From: Lachnospiraceae bacterium
GTDB lineage: Bacteria; Bacillota; Clostridia; Lachnospirales; Lachnospiraceae
DNA length: 34,349 bases
Reading direction: 5' to 3'
Assembly: GCA_017540355.1 (NCBI GenBank)
Contig: JAFYBE010000112.1
Coordinates: 1-34,349, forward strand
Below are positions 7,134-16,555 of this stretch, one piece after another. Under the pieces are notes generated by a model. That model did no database searches and was not told where the DNA came from. It worked only from the letters and a program-made list of their open reading frames with translations. Position 1 is the stretch's first letter, and the number at the start of each line of letters is the position of its first letter. The translations under genes were made by a program, and so were the position numbers.

Positions 7134-7751
7134 TTATCCACTTATGATTCCTAATGCTGACAATATCTTCTCGTATGACTCCATATCGGGAATCATGATA
7201 AAGAAACCGTCTATGTCGATATCATCCGATATCTGTGACTGAATAAGAAGAATCTTATCTCCCATGATTCCGAACTCGATGGCCGGCACACTTAAAATTG
7301 CTCCCGCCATGTCTATCGCCAGATCCGGGATAGACGGATATATGGTGAGGTTGGTAAGCGTAGCCAACGCATTAAGATATGATCCCGTGATAATGTTGGA
7401 TATCTCCTTAAACGCCGAACGCTCCATCTCGCCGAAATCTTCAGAAGCCATGTCTCCCATAAGCTTCTTGACCAAATGAACAGCAATATCTTTTTTAACA
7501 AGGAAAAGGATACTTCCCGTTATATCGCCTTCTACAGCAAGGTATGCTCCTGCCATGACCTGCTCCTCACCACCGAGGAGTGTACCTACATCCTTAAAGT
7601 CAAGAGTAAGTACCTGAGGCACCTTCATATCAACCTTACACTGTAACAGCGAAGCAAGGGCGGTTGTTGCATTCCCCGCCCCTATATTACCTAATTCCTT
7701 AAGCACATCAAAGTATTGCGTCGAGATACTCTCTAACGTTAAATCGCTCAT
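7134..7751 (-). CDS. cheC: CheY-P phosphatase CheC
   Basis: A 205-residue CheC with two intact phosphatase signatures of the form [DS]xxxExxNxxxG: D15-E19-N22-G26 (DVLKELGNIGAG) and S112-E116-N119-G123 (SAFKEISNIITG). CheC dephosphorylates CheY-P and interacts with CheD as part of adaptation. The gene starts three bases after the cheW stop, consistent with translational coupling. It is the canonical member of three proteins in this window bearing this motif; the others are FliY and the CheX-type protein. Confidence 0.95.
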   Translation of the reverse strand: MSDLTLESISTQYFDVLKELGNIGAGNATTALASLLQCKVDMKVPQVLTLDFKDVGTLLGGEEQVMAGAYLAVEGDITGSILFLVKKDIAVHLVKKLMGDMASEDFGEMERSAFKEISNIITGSYLNALATLTNLTIYPSIPDLAIDMAGAILSVPAIEFGIMGDKILLIQSQISDDIDIDGFFIMIPDMESYEKILSALGIISG

Positions 7752-7754
7752 GTG

Positions 7755-8219
7755 CTATTCCTCCTTCGTCGACTTCTCCATTACGACCATGTCGAGATCA
7801 AGCAGTGATACCAGGACTCCGTCAACCTTACCAACACCTGATACAAAGTGCGCAAGCTCTTCAGATGTGTCTACCTTAACACGCTCTATCTGACTGTCTT
7901 CCAAAGCCACAACTTCCTTGACCGCATCCACGATAAGACCTATCTTGCCGTACTTCTCCATCTTGATGATGATGAATCTTGTACTCTTGGTCTCCTCTAT
8001 CTCTTCAAGGCCCATCTTAAGCCTTAAGCTCATTATAGGGATGATCTCGCCTCGGATATTGATTACGCCCTTGATATAAGAAGCGACATTGGGTACTCTC
8101 GTAACATGCTGCGGTCTTACGATATTATCAACATAACTGATGTCGATACCGAACATCTCAGTACCCATCTCTATCTTGATGTATTGAACAGCTTCTGAAT
8201 AAATCTTTACTTCATCCAT
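7755..8219 (-). CDS. cheW: Chemotaxis coupling protein CheW
   Basis: A 154-residue single CheW/SH3-like domain with the usual landmarks: YIKIEMGTEMFGIDISYVDNIV at the start, then TRVPNVASYIKGVINIRGEIIPIMSLR and IGLIVDAVKEVV. CheW bridges chemoreceptors and CheA in receptor arrays at the membrane. It lies 17 bases after cheA and three bases before cheC. Confidence 0.96.
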   Translation of the reverse strand: MDEVKIYSEAVQYIKIEMGTEMFGIDISYVDNIVRPQHVTRVPNVASYIKGVINIRGEIIPIMSLRLKMGLEEIEETKSTRFIIIKMEKYGKIGLIVDAVKEVVALEDSQIERVKVDTSEELAHFVSGVGKVDGVLVSLLDLDMVVMEKSTKEE

Positions 8220-8236
8220 TCTTCCATCCCTCCCTG

Positions 8237-10336
8237 TTAAATCAAAGCATTAGGATCAATGATGAGTGCAACCTCGCCGTTACCCAAGATCGTAGCACCA
8301 CTGATAACCTTGCTTCTCTGAATATACTTGCCAAGGGACTTGATAACTATCTCCTGCTGACCCGTAAGTTCGTCTATTACAAGACCGGCCTGCTTGTCAC
8401 CCTTCTTGACAATAACTACTACAAGATCCTCATCCTCTGCCTTGGCTGAATTACAATCAAGTATCTCATTCAGTCTGATGATCGGGATGATATTACCTCT
8501 TAAGTTAATAACTTCTTTCTGCTGTACAGCCTTAACTTCGTCGGGTCTTATGCTCTCGATTGTCTGTATGTTACCCAAAGGAATAGCATACTTCTCATCA
8601 CCGACGATAACCATAAGGCTCTGTATGATGGCAAGTGTAAGAGGAAGTCTGATGGTCCATGTACTTCCTACGCCGAGCGTAGACTTAACATCAACTTCAC
8701 CTGAAAGAGATTCAATCTTAGACTTAACAACGTCAAGTCCGACACCTCTTCCGGAAATGTCTGATACCTGCTTAGCCGTTGAGAAGCTGGGCAGGAACAG
8801 GAGGTTGATGATCTCCTTGTCAGACATCTGATTAGCCTGTTCTTCTGTAATAGTGCCTCTCTCAAGGGCCTTGGCCTTAACGGCCTCAACATCTATACCG
8901 TTACCGTCATCTCTAACTTCGATGACAACGTTGTTACCATCCTGGTAAGCATCAAGGAAGATAGAACCTTCTTCCGGCTTACCTCTCTCCTTACGAAGAG
9001 CAACGTCAGACTCGATACCGTGATCAGCAGAGTTACGTAACAGGTGCATCAGAGGATCACCGATCTCATCAACCACTGTTCTGTCAAGCTCTGTCTCTTC
9101 ACCTGACATATAGAGTTCCATCTTCTTGCCGAGCTTCTTCTGTAAGTCTCTGATCATACGAGGGAACTTATTAACTACGCTCTCAATAGGCACCATTCGA
9201 ACTTTCATGACTGACTCATGAAGTGATGTGGTGACATTCTCGAGGTACTCGATATGCTCGCCTACGTCGTTGGCTGCTTCATTATCTGCAGTAGCTGCCG
9301 ATACAAGTGAATTCTTGGCTGTGATAAGCTCACTGACAAGATTCATAAGATCATCCAGCTTCTCAATATCCACTCTGACCGTTCTGTTAACAACAGGCTT
9401 CTTCTTCTCTGCTGTAGCAGGCTTATTGCCGGCAGGCTCAGCCTTTGCTGCAGGAGCATTGCTTCCTGTTGTAACTTCGGGAAGTGTAACTTCTTCTTCG
9501 GCATCCTTATCATCGGCTGCGGAAGCGGCTGCTCCCGTATCCTCAACAATTCCGCCGACAGCATCTTCTATCTCGGATACGCCCTTAGCGGCAGCTATAG
9601 CCGCATCGACCGTTGAATCCGTAATAAGTATCACACTGAACTCAAATTCAAATCTCTCATCTTCGATATCCTGTGTAGAAGGAACGGATACCACGATTTC
9701 GCCCAATTCTTCCAAAGCCTTGAACACAAGGAATGCTCTTGCGGACTTAAGTATGCATGCTTCCTGCACGTATACGGTAAGACCGATAACATTCTTGCCT
9801 TCTTTCTTGGCTGCTTCGATAACATCAACCTGCTCTTCGGAGAACTTAATCTCTTTCCACTTGTTCTTGCCCGAATCGGATGCAGAGGAAGCCGGTGCCT
9901 CCTTAGCGGGCTCAGCTGCCTTGGCATCATCTGCCGCATCAGCCGCAGGTGCCTCTCCTGAAAGGAAACCGTTAAGCGACTTGATGATTGCCGCATTCTC
10001 GTTGGTTCCTTCATCTCCGCCGCCCTGAATATTGTCAAGATATTCCTGGATGGCATCAAGACACTGGAATATGGTATCGATCATAGCAGAATTAACTTTG
10101 ATCTCACCGTCTCTTACCTTGGAGAATACGTTCTCCATCGCATGGGTAAGATCCTGCATTCTCTTATATCCCATTGTACCTGCCATACCCTTAAGGGAAT
10201 GTGCGGCACGGAATATCTCGTTGACAGTATCCATATTATCGGGATTCTGTTCAAGCTCCAGTATCTGGGTATTCAGATTCTGTAAATGTTCGTTTGTCTC
10301 ATCAATAAAGACTTCTAGGTATTGGCTAACATCCAT
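8237..10336 (-). CDS. cheA: Chemotaxis histidine kinase CheA
   Basis: A 699-residue CheA with all five domains. P1 (Hpt) carries phospho-acceptor His46 in AAHSLKGMAGTMGY. An Ala/Lys-rich linker leads to P2 (about 160-270), which binds response regulators, and a second low-complexity linker follows. P3 dimerisation starts near 320 (VRVDIEKLDDLMNLVSEL). The P4 ATPase has the N box (LLRNSADHGIE), G1 (DDGNGID) and G2 (GRGVGLDVV). P5 is the CheW-like C-terminal domain. CheA autophosphorylates under receptor control and passes phosphate to CheY and CheB. The start is one base after the cheB stop. No key residue is missing. Confidence 0.97.
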   Translation of the reverse strand: MDVSQYLEVFIDETNEHLQNLNTQILELEQNPDNMDTVNEIFRAAHSLKGMAGTMGYKRMQDLTHAMENVFSKVRDGEIKVNSAMIDTIFQCLDAIQEYLDNIQGGGDEGTNENAAIIKSLNGFLSGEAPAADAADDAKAAEPAKEAPASSASDSGKNKWKEIKFSEEQVDVIEAAKKEGKNVIGLTVYVQEACILKSARAFLVFKALEELGEIVVSVPSTQDIEDERFEFEFSVILITDSTVDAAIAAAKGVSEIEDAVGGIVEDTGAAASAADDKDAEEEVTLPEVTTGSNAPAAKAEPAGNKPATAEKKKPVVNRTVRVDIEKLDDLMNLVSELITAKNSLVSAATADNEAANDVGEHIEYLENVTTSLHESVMKVRMVPIESVVNKFPRMIRDLQKKLGKKMELYMSGEETELDRTVVDEIGDPLMHLLRNSADHGIESDVALRKERGKPEEGSIFLDAYQDGNNVVIEVRDDGNGIDVEAVKAKALERGTITEEQANQMSDKEIINLLFLPSFSTAKQVSDISGRGVGLDVVKSKIESLSGEVDVKSTLGVGSTWTIRLPLTLAIIQSLMVIVGDEKYAIPLGNIQTIESIRPDEVKAVQQKEVINLRGNIIPIIRLNEILDCNSAKAEDEDLVVVIVKKGDKQAGLVIDELTGQQEIVIKSLGKYIQRSKVISGATILGNGEVALIIDPNALI

Positions 10337-10337
10337 T

Positions 10338-11405
10338 TCACTTTACCCCCACGTGTAAAATAATCTCCTGTGCAATGTCCTTAAGCGGTACCTCCTCGTC
10401 GGAGTAGCCGGCCTTAACGGCCGCCTTGGGCATACCGTACACTACACAACTGCTACTTTCCTGTGTGATACAATATATCTTCTTCTTTTCTCTAAGATGT
10501 CCGATTCCTTCGGTTCCGTCCGCGCCCATTCCGGTCATAACGACACATACAACTTCATCGAAATTACAATCGGCGAGCGATTCATACATATAATTGGCAC
10601 AGGGCTTAACACCTTCTCTTGTAGGTTCATCGGTGTAATGTATCTTGCATCCGGCTCCGCTCTTGACTATGTTCATATGAGCTCCGCCCTTGGCAATATA
10701 TACACAGCCCTTCTGCAGTACATCTCCTTCGGCAGCTTCCACTACCTTGATACGGCTCATGCTGTTCATCCTCTCGGCAAGTGAAGCCGTGAATCCGACA
10801 GGCATATGCTGAACCATAACAACCGGTGCATTGAGATCTTCCGGAAGGAAGGGTATTACGCTCTGTAAAGCTTTGGGACCTCCGGTCGATACCGCAATGG
10901 CAACGATCCTGTTGCCCGTAAGCCTTGCAGTGCCTTTCCTTGCAAGATCCTCTACCTTCTTAACGTCCTGTCTTGCTGTGGAAGCATGCGGCAACGAAGA
11001 ACTTACGGTTGCATTGCTCACCGCCTCCAGAAGCGTCATGAACTGCTTGATGAACTCTTCATCCTTGACCTTGAACGACCACTCAGGCTTATGTATAAAG
11101 TCCATGGCTCCCAGATCAAGTGCATCCATCGTGACCTTCGCACCTTCCATTGTAAGCGTGCTGGCCATGAGTATCTTGGCTCTGATGCCCTCTTTCCTAA
11201 GTGCCTGTAGAAGTCCTATACCGTCCATCTGCGGCATATTCACGTCTAAGACTACTGCATCATATGTATTTTTCCTCAGAAGCTCGAGTGCCTCAAGACC
11301 GTTCTTAGCCTCGTCGGCAACCGTGTATCTGGCATCTGTTCGTATTATATCACCGAACACCCTTCTCATGAGTGCAGAGTCATCTACAAGCAGAATTTTT
11401 TTCAT
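10338..11405 (-). CDS. cheB: Chemoreceptor methylesterase/deamidase CheB
   Basis: A 355-residue two-domain CheB. The N-terminal receiver has D8/D9 and phospho-acceptor D54 (VVLDVNMPQMDG). The C-terminal esterase has the catalytic triad S173 (AVSTGGPKAL), H200 (VQHMPVGF) and D296 (MTGMGADGTEG). It removes methyl groups from receptors when phosphorylated by CheA. The partner methyltransferase cheR is not in the window. It ends one base before the cheA start, suggesting coupling. Confidence 0.97.
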   Translation of the reverse strand: MKKILLVDDSALMRRVFGDIIRTDARYTVADEAKNGLEALELLRKNTYDAVVLDVNMPQMDGIGLLQALRKEGIRAKILMASTLTMEGAKVTMDALDLGAMDFIHKPEWSFKVKDEEFIKQFMTLLEAVSNATVSSSLPHASTARQDVKKVEDLARKGTARLTGNRIVAIAVSTGGPKALQSVIPFLPEDLNAPVVMVQHMPVGFTASLAERMNSMSRIKVVEAAEGDVLQKGCVYIAKGGAHMNIVKSGAGCKIHYTDEPTREGVKPCANYMYESLADCNFDEVVCVVMTGMGADGTEGIGHLREKKKIYCITQESSSCVVYGMPKAAVKAGYSDEEVPLKDIAQEIILHVGVK

Positions 11406-11447
11406 TTTTTCACCAAACTTTCTAAATGTTCAGACTATTGTGATGTA

Positions 11448-12176
11448 TTAGAAGCCTTTTTGTCTGTGTCTGTTACGTCGTTCTTCTTCAAAAATGAACT
11501 GAATTATCTCTTCTCTTGCTTCATTGTCCAGATTCATATACTGAACACGGTGCTCATATTCGCCGGGCCTGTTCTCAAGTTCCCTTACATCCAGAATCTT
11601 GCAGGCAATCTTGTATTCCTTGGTCTCTCCCTTAATAAACAGGCTGTAATTGACCAGGATATAACTTCCTTTTTCATACATATAATTGGATACGAATCTT
11701 AATCCGCCGCCGCTTATATCAACTACCACGCTTCTTTTTAAAGGCAGGCCGGGAACAAGCTGCAGAGAACCCTTTTGCTCAAGCTTGTCGATCTCTTCCT
11801 CAAAAAGATTCCTTGAGTCCATATCAAGTACACAGCTGTATCTGTAAAACTCTCTTCTCTGATACTTGCGCAGGTTGGTCTCAAGTTCCACGAGCACAAT
11901 ATATACATTGTTGCTCTTATACCTGTCCACCACTCTTCCTATACACTCATACAATCCGAGCTCAGTATAGAAGAATATTTCATATTCTCCGTCAACCGGA
12001 AGCAGTATGAGCTTTGTGGCCTCTATGGGCATCAATATCTCCATCCTGTCTTCACTTAAAACATCAAAGACCTTTGTGGCATATGTTCTTTCGGTATTCA
12101 CATCACCGGGTGATGCGTTCCTCCTCACAGCCTTAAGATCAACCCTCTGACCGGGTACGACATATTTTTCAATCAT
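11448..12176 (-). CDS. YcgR-type PilZ domain protein, c-di-GMP effector
   Basis: A 242-residue protein with the two-domain layout of YcgR/DgrA: an N-terminal YcgR-N-like beta domain (about 1-100) and a C-terminal PilZ domain. The c-di-GMP-binding residues are present: the RxxxR part (R108-R112 in QRREFYRY) and the DxSxxG part (D153, S155, G158 in VDISGGGLR). YcgR-like proteins slow or bias the motor when c-di-GMP is high by binding the stator or rotor. It lies 16 bases after flhG and 42 before cheB, a position with no counterpart in the B. subtilis operon. It suggests direct c-di-GMP control of motility. Confidence 0.88.
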   Translation of the reverse strand: MIEKYVVPGQRVDLKAVRRNASPGDVNTERTYATKVFDVLSEDRMEILMPIEATKLILLPVDGEYEIFFYTELGLYECIGRVVDRYKSNNVYIVLVELETNLRKYQRREFYRYSCVLDMDSRNLFEEEIDKLEQKGSLQLVPGLPLKRSVVVDISGGGLRFVSNYMYEKGSYILVNYSLFIKGETKEYKIACKILDVRELENRPGEYEHRVQYMNLDNEAREEIIQFIFEEERRNRHRQKGF

Positions 12177-12192
12177 TCGTAGTGCCCCCTAT

Positions 12193-13080
12193 CTATCTGT
12201 CCAGCTTTTTCCCTGTTACTATGTGTGAGAAAAATGCTGCCATCCCTCGTTTTTTAACATCCGTGTTAAGCTCTCTGTTCATAAGGATTGCCGCTATGTT
12301 CTCGTATGCCTTTGCAGACTTGGCGGTCGGATTGGCCAAAGAGACCGGCGTCTGCTGCATAACTGCCTGAGATAATCTGTCGTCCTGCGGTACATATCCC
12401 AAATACGTTATCGGTATCTTAAGATATCTCTGTACGACCACATTAAGCTTATTGAAAAGTGCATTGCCTTCCGAAGGTTCAAATACCTTATTGGCTATCA
12501 CCTTAATCTTGGATTCTTCCACCGAAAATCTCGGATGTCTGTTAAGTGCTTTTAACAGGGAATATGAATCCGTTATCGATGTGGGTTCGGGTGTCGTAAC
12601 TAAAAGGATTTCTCCGCTTGCTACCAGGAATTCCAAAACCGCATCCGATATTCCCGCTCCCGTATCTACTATTATTATATCGGCTATCGCATCAAGCTCA
12701 GCCAGATTCTGTATTATATATATAAGATAATCGCGACTTAAGTTGGATAAGCCGGCAATTCCGGAACCGCCTGATATAAAGCCCACTTCACCGGGGCCCC
12801 ATGTGATTATCTCCTTTATGTTCTTACCCTGATAAATCAGATCGCATAAGTTATGCTTGGGTACCGTACCGAACATTATCTCGATATTGGCCAGACCGAA
12901 GTCCGCATCAAGTATTATGACCCTCTGACCCATCTTCCTGAATTGTATGGCAAGATTTATGGCCGTATTGGATTTACCGACTCCGCCTTTTCCGCTGGTT
13001 ACGGTTATTACTCTTGCCAGAGGCCTTGTATGGTTGTTATTCGCTTTTATTATATTTCTCAGTGTTTCTGCCTGATCCAA
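12193..13080 (-). CDS. flhG: MinD-like ATPase FlhG (YlxH/FleN)
   Basis: A 295-residue ParA/MinD-family ATPase. The N-terminus MDQAETLRNII is the conserved DQAxxLR motif by which FlhG activates the FlhF GTPase. The deviant Walker A lies at about 29-37 (SGKGGVGKS). Further family segments are LDADFGLANIEIMFG and IIVDTGAGISDAVLEFL. FlhG controls flagellar number and placement together with FlhF. The start is a TTG at 13080 with AAAGGAGG six bases upstream, which supports this choice. The last 15 residues are basic and could form an amphipathic membrane-binding helix, as in MinD. Confidence 0.94.
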   Translation of the reverse strand: MDQAETLRNIIKANNNHTRPLARVITVTSGKGGVGKSNTAINLAIQFRKMGQRVIILDADFGLANIEIMFGTVPKHNLCDLIYQGKNIKEIITWGPGEVGFISGGSGIAGLSNLSRDYLIYIIQNLAELDAIADIIIVDTGAGISDAVLEFLVASGEILLVTTPEPTSITDSYSLLKALNRHPRFSVEESKIKVIANKVFEPSEGNALFNKLNVVVQRYLKIPITYLGYVPQDDRLSQAVMQQTPVSLANPTAKSAKAYENIAAILMNRELNTDVKKRGMAAFFSHIVTGKKLDR

Positions 13081-13128
13081 AGTCGGCCTCCTTTCTTCCG
13101 ATTATAGTTATTGTCCGCAGTTCTGCGG

Positions 13129-14439
13129 TTATTCGCTTCCTCCGAGTATCGACTTAACCGTCGTCTGCGGATTGAAACGGTCGATATCATCCGGGACGTT
13201 CTGTCCGTACGTTACGTATGAAAGTTCCGAGCCCGTATATAACCTTAAGTTAAGCAGATTACCCAAAGCCGTCGTCTCATCAAGCTTTGTAAAGATTATC
13301 TTGTAATCAGCCATCTCCTTATATGTATCCGCTATACTGATAAGATCTCTGTACTTAGTGGTGGCGCTTAATACAAGATATACTTCACACTCGGCGATAT
13401 TATCCACCGCATGAACCATAAGTCCGGTATTGGCACGCTGCTCTTCGTTATGATGCGAATGTCCTGCCGTATCGACTAAAATATAATCATATTCGTGATA
13501 ATCTTCTATCGCCTGCTCCACTTCCGAAGGGCTGTATATAATTCTGAAAGGAACCTCCAGTATATTTGCATATGTATGAAGCTGTTCCGCTGCCGCTATT
13601 CTGTATGTGTCCGCCGTCAAAAGTGCGACCTTCTTCTTATCTTCCACACAAAGCTTTGAGGCAATCTTGGCGATCGTTGTAGTCTTACCGACACCTGTGG
13701 GACCGACAAAATATACTACTTTGGGTCCTCGGCTTGCCGGAGTTATGACCGTAGGATTGCCGAACTTAAGGATCATCTTCTGATATATGTTGGTAAGCAT
13801 ATAGTCAAAAGGCATGCCCGGCTTATTGGTCTTCTCCGCTTCTTCTATGATGGCACCGGCGTACTTCTCATGTACCTCGTTATCGATCATCATATTATAT
13901 AAAAGCTTTGTAAAGCGCATCTGTTCACTGCCTGAATCCGCGCCGTCGGACTTTTCATCGGAATCCTTTTCGCTATCCGAAGGAGAAGTTGCATCCAATC
14001 TGTTCTTTAACAGATTCTCAAGCGAGTCAAGCTTCTCTATCACATCCGCTCTCGGCTTCGGCGGAGTATCATCCATAATATCTTTTAAGGGCTTGGCAGG
14101 TGCACTTTCTTTGATGATGTCATCGGAAGGCTCTGATATTATACCGCTCGGACGAGCCGATACTGCGGATACCGCCTCTGCAGCACGCCTGTCATTAATT
14201 GCTTTCTGTCTTGCCGCAAGCTGCTCAAGCGCTGTCATTGTCGGCGCTTTCTGAGGCTGCTTCTCGCTCTCTTCTTCAAGTGCAACGGTGACCTCTACCT
14301 GGGGCGACTTAAAGATACCCGCAATACCCTTCTTCTTGACATTGCGAACATTCATTATCACCACGGCACTTCCGAGTTCTTTTCTCGCGTTCTCCGTTGC
14401 TTCTGCTTCGGTTTTCCCTTGAAACTTCTTGATTACCAT
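13129..14439 (-). CDS. flhF: Flagellar SRP-type GTPase FlhF
   Basis: A 436-residue FlhF. The N-terminal B domain (residues 1-55, MVIKKFQGKTEAEATENARK) is followed by a charged low-complexity linker (about 56-170). Next come the N and G domains with the P-loop at about 246-253 (GPTGVGKT), LLTADTYRIAAAEQL, DYILVDTAGHSHHN and the IFTKLDETTALGN guanine-specificity region. FlhF is an SRP/FtsY relative that marks the site of flagellar assembly; its GTPase is activated by FlhG, encoded 48 bases downstream. Length is typical. Confidence 0.95.
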   Translation of the reverse strand: MVIKKFQGKTEAEATENARKELGSAVVIMNVRNVKKKGIAGIFKSPQVEVTVALEEESEKQPQKAPTMTALEQLAARQKAINDRRAAEAVSAVSARPSGIISEPSDDIIKESAPAKPLKDIMDDTPPKPRADVIEKLDSLENLLKNRLDATSPSDSEKDSDEKSDGADSGSEQMRFTKLLYNMMIDNEVHEKYAGAIIEEAEKTNKPGMPFDYMLTNIYQKMILKFGNPTVITPASRGPKVVYFVGPTGVGKTTTIAKIASKLCVEDKKKVALLTADTYRIAAAEQLHTYANILEVPFRIIYSPSEVEQAIEDYHEYDYILVDTAGHSHHNEEQRANTGLMVHAVDNIAECEVYLVLSATTKYRDLISIADTYKEMADYKIIFTKLDETTALGNLLNLRLYTGSELSYVTYGQNVPDDIDRFNPQTTVKSILGGSE

Positions 14440-14463
14440 ACTTCTTTACTTTCGTTCTGTAAG

Positions 14464-16506
14464 CTAGGCTGTTATCATTCCTACTGACTGCAATTCGACA
14501 TTGGATTCCACTTCATTATATGATACCACGATGAGGTCCTTGAAGTAATCCTCCGTAAGTCTCTTAAAATATATCCTCACTATGGGAGATGTGATTATTA
14601 TCGGTGGCTTACCCTGCTCTTCAAGCTTAGCCGTCTCCGTCTCAACGGACCTCATTATCTCCTTGGTAGTGTCGGGGTCAAGATTAAGATATGCCCCCTG
14701 TTCGGTCTGCTTAACACTGCCCATTATCTTTTGCTCAAGCTTGGGATCAAGCGTTACTACGCTGGTGGTCTCATTGGCCGGGAAGAACTTGCTTGAGATT
14801 GCTCTCTTAAGGGCCTGTCTGACATACTCGGTCAAAATATCCGGATCTCTGGTCGTAGGTGCGTAATCCGCCATTGTCTCAAATATTGTAAGAAGGTCTC
14901 TTATGGATATTCCTTCTTTAAGCAGATTCTGCAATACTTTCTGTATCTCTCCGACCGACAGCATCTTCGGAACCAGTTCATCAACAAGCGTAGGATTGGG
15001 CTCCTTGATGTTGTTGATAAGATTCTGTGTATCCTGTCTTGATAAAAGTTCCGATATATGTTCTCTTATAACCTGAGTTAAGTGTGTAGCGATAATCGAA
15101 GGAGGATCCACAACGGTGTATCCCATACTCTCCGCACGCTCTCTCTGGCTTTCGCTTATCCATATGGCCGGAAGGTGGAACGAAGGCTCAAATGTCGGGA
15201 TACCCGTTATCTCCTCTTCGACATATCCTGGGTTCATAGCCATATAGTGGTCGAATAAAATCTCACCCTCCGATACCTGTACACCCTTGATCTTGATGAT
15301 GTACTGATTCGGATTAAGCTGAATATTGTCTCGCAATCTTATGATGGGCACAACGGTACCCAGTTCGAGTGCGATCTGACGTCTGATCATAACAACTCGG
15401 TCAAGCAGATCTCCGCCCTGATTAACATCAGCAAGCGGGATAATACCGTAGCCGAACTCCAGCTCGATAGGGTCCACCTGCAACAGAGCGTTGACGTTCT
15501 CCGGTTGTCGGATCTCTTCTGCCGTGGCTTCCTCTTCGGATACCTCGCTTTCTATCTGAGCCGTCTCTATCGTTCCTGCCATTATGCGTCCCACCACGAT
15601 GAATATTACGCCCAAAGTGATGAATATGATCGGATTAAGGGGTGTTACCACACCAAGGAAGGCTATAACGGCACCTACAAGATATAAAACCTTGGGAATA
15701 CCGAATAACTGTCCGACAAGTACGGTACCGAAATCCGCATCCTTAGATCCCTTCGTCACAAGGATACCTGTTGATAAAGATATAAGCAGCGAAGGTATCT
15801 GTGATACAAGTCCGTCACCTATGGTTAGGATGGTGTACTTCTGTATGGCGGAATTGAAATCAAGACCCTGACGCATCATGCCCATTATCAGTCCGCCTAT
15901 GAGGTTGACAGCCGTGATGATAAGGCCCGCAGTCGCGTCTCCTTTTACATACTTAACGGCACCGTCCATGGAACCGAAAAAGCTGCTCTCTTCCTGTATC
16001 TTCTCACGTCTCTTCTTGGCTTCTTCATCCGTTATTGCACCGGTATTAAGGTCGGCATCTATGGCCATCTGCTTACCGGGCATGGCATCAAGTGTGAATC
16101 TGGCCGTAACCTCGGCTACTCGCTCAGAACCTTTGTTGATTACCATGAACTGAATTATTATAAGGATGATAAAGACGATAAAACCTATAATAAGATCACC
16201 GCCGCCGACATACTGACCGAAGGTCTCAACGACATTACCCGGATCACCGGTGGTAAGTATGAGCTTAGTCGAGGATACGTTAAGCGCGATCCTGAATATC
16301 GTCGTGAACAGTAACATCGTAGGGAAGTACGACATGTCGAGTACTTCCTTACTGAACATACAGGTAAAAAGTATCGTGAAGGCTATCGCTATGTTGATAG
16401 CCAACAATATATCCAATATCCAGGAAGGGATGCTGATGATGAACATGACAAATGCAGCAAGCACATACAGTGCCACGCCTATGTCAGCTCTTTTCATTCC
16501 TGTCAC
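14464..16506 (-). CDS. flhA: Flagellar export gate protein FlhA
   Basis: A 680-residue FlhA. The N-terminal half has about eight membrane helices around the FHIPEP-family signature (ARFTLDAMPGKQMAIDADLN, RREKIQEESSFFGSMDGA). The C-terminal half (from about 330) is the cytosolic ring domain that receives chaperone-substrate complexes. The start is a GTG at 16506, eight bases after AGGAGG; an ATG three codons further in is less well spaced. FlhA is the main export-gate component and uses the proton motive force. It lies 49 bases after flhB and 24 before flhF. Confidence 0.97.
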   Translation of the reverse strand: MTGMKRADIGVALYVLAAFVMFIISIPSWILDILLAINIAIAFTILFTCMFSKEVLDMSYFPTMLLFTTIFRIALNVSSTKLILTTGDPGNVVETFGQYVGGGDLIIGFIVFIILIIIQFMVINKGSERVAEVTARFTLDAMPGKQMAIDADLNTGAITDEEAKKRREKIQEESSFFGSMDGAVKYVKGDATAGLIITAVNLIGGLIMGMMRQGLDFNSAIQKYTILTIGDGLVSQIPSLLISLSTGILVTKGSKDADFGTVLVGQLFGIPKVLYLVGAVIAFLGVVTPLNPIIFITLGVIFIVVGRIMAGTIETAQIESEVSEEEATAEEIRQPENVNALLQVDPIELEFGYGIIPLADVNQGGDLLDRVVMIRRQIALELGTVVPIIRLRDNIQLNPNQYIIKIKGVQVSEGEILFDHYMAMNPGYVEEEITGIPTFEPSFHLPAIWISESQRERAESMGYTVVDPPSIIATHLTQVIREHISELLSRQDTQNLINNIKEPNPTLVDELVPKMLSVGEIQKVLQNLLKEGISIRDLLTIFETMADYAPTTRDPDILTEYVRQALKRAISSKFFPANETTSVVTLDPKLEQKIMGSVKQTEQGAYLNLDPDTTKEIMRSVETETAKLEEQGKPPIIITSPIVRIYFKRLTEDYFKDLIVVSYNEVESNVELQSVGMITA

Positions 16507-16555
16507 CAGCCATACCTCCTTTCTTTCTCACTTTGTCTTCCGACATAACGTCGGG

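Noticed and set aside
9228-10028. Long (266-codon) plus-strand open frame over cheA
   Set aside because: Ser/Ala-rich shadow of the cheA linker and domains, with no homology and no ribosome binding site.
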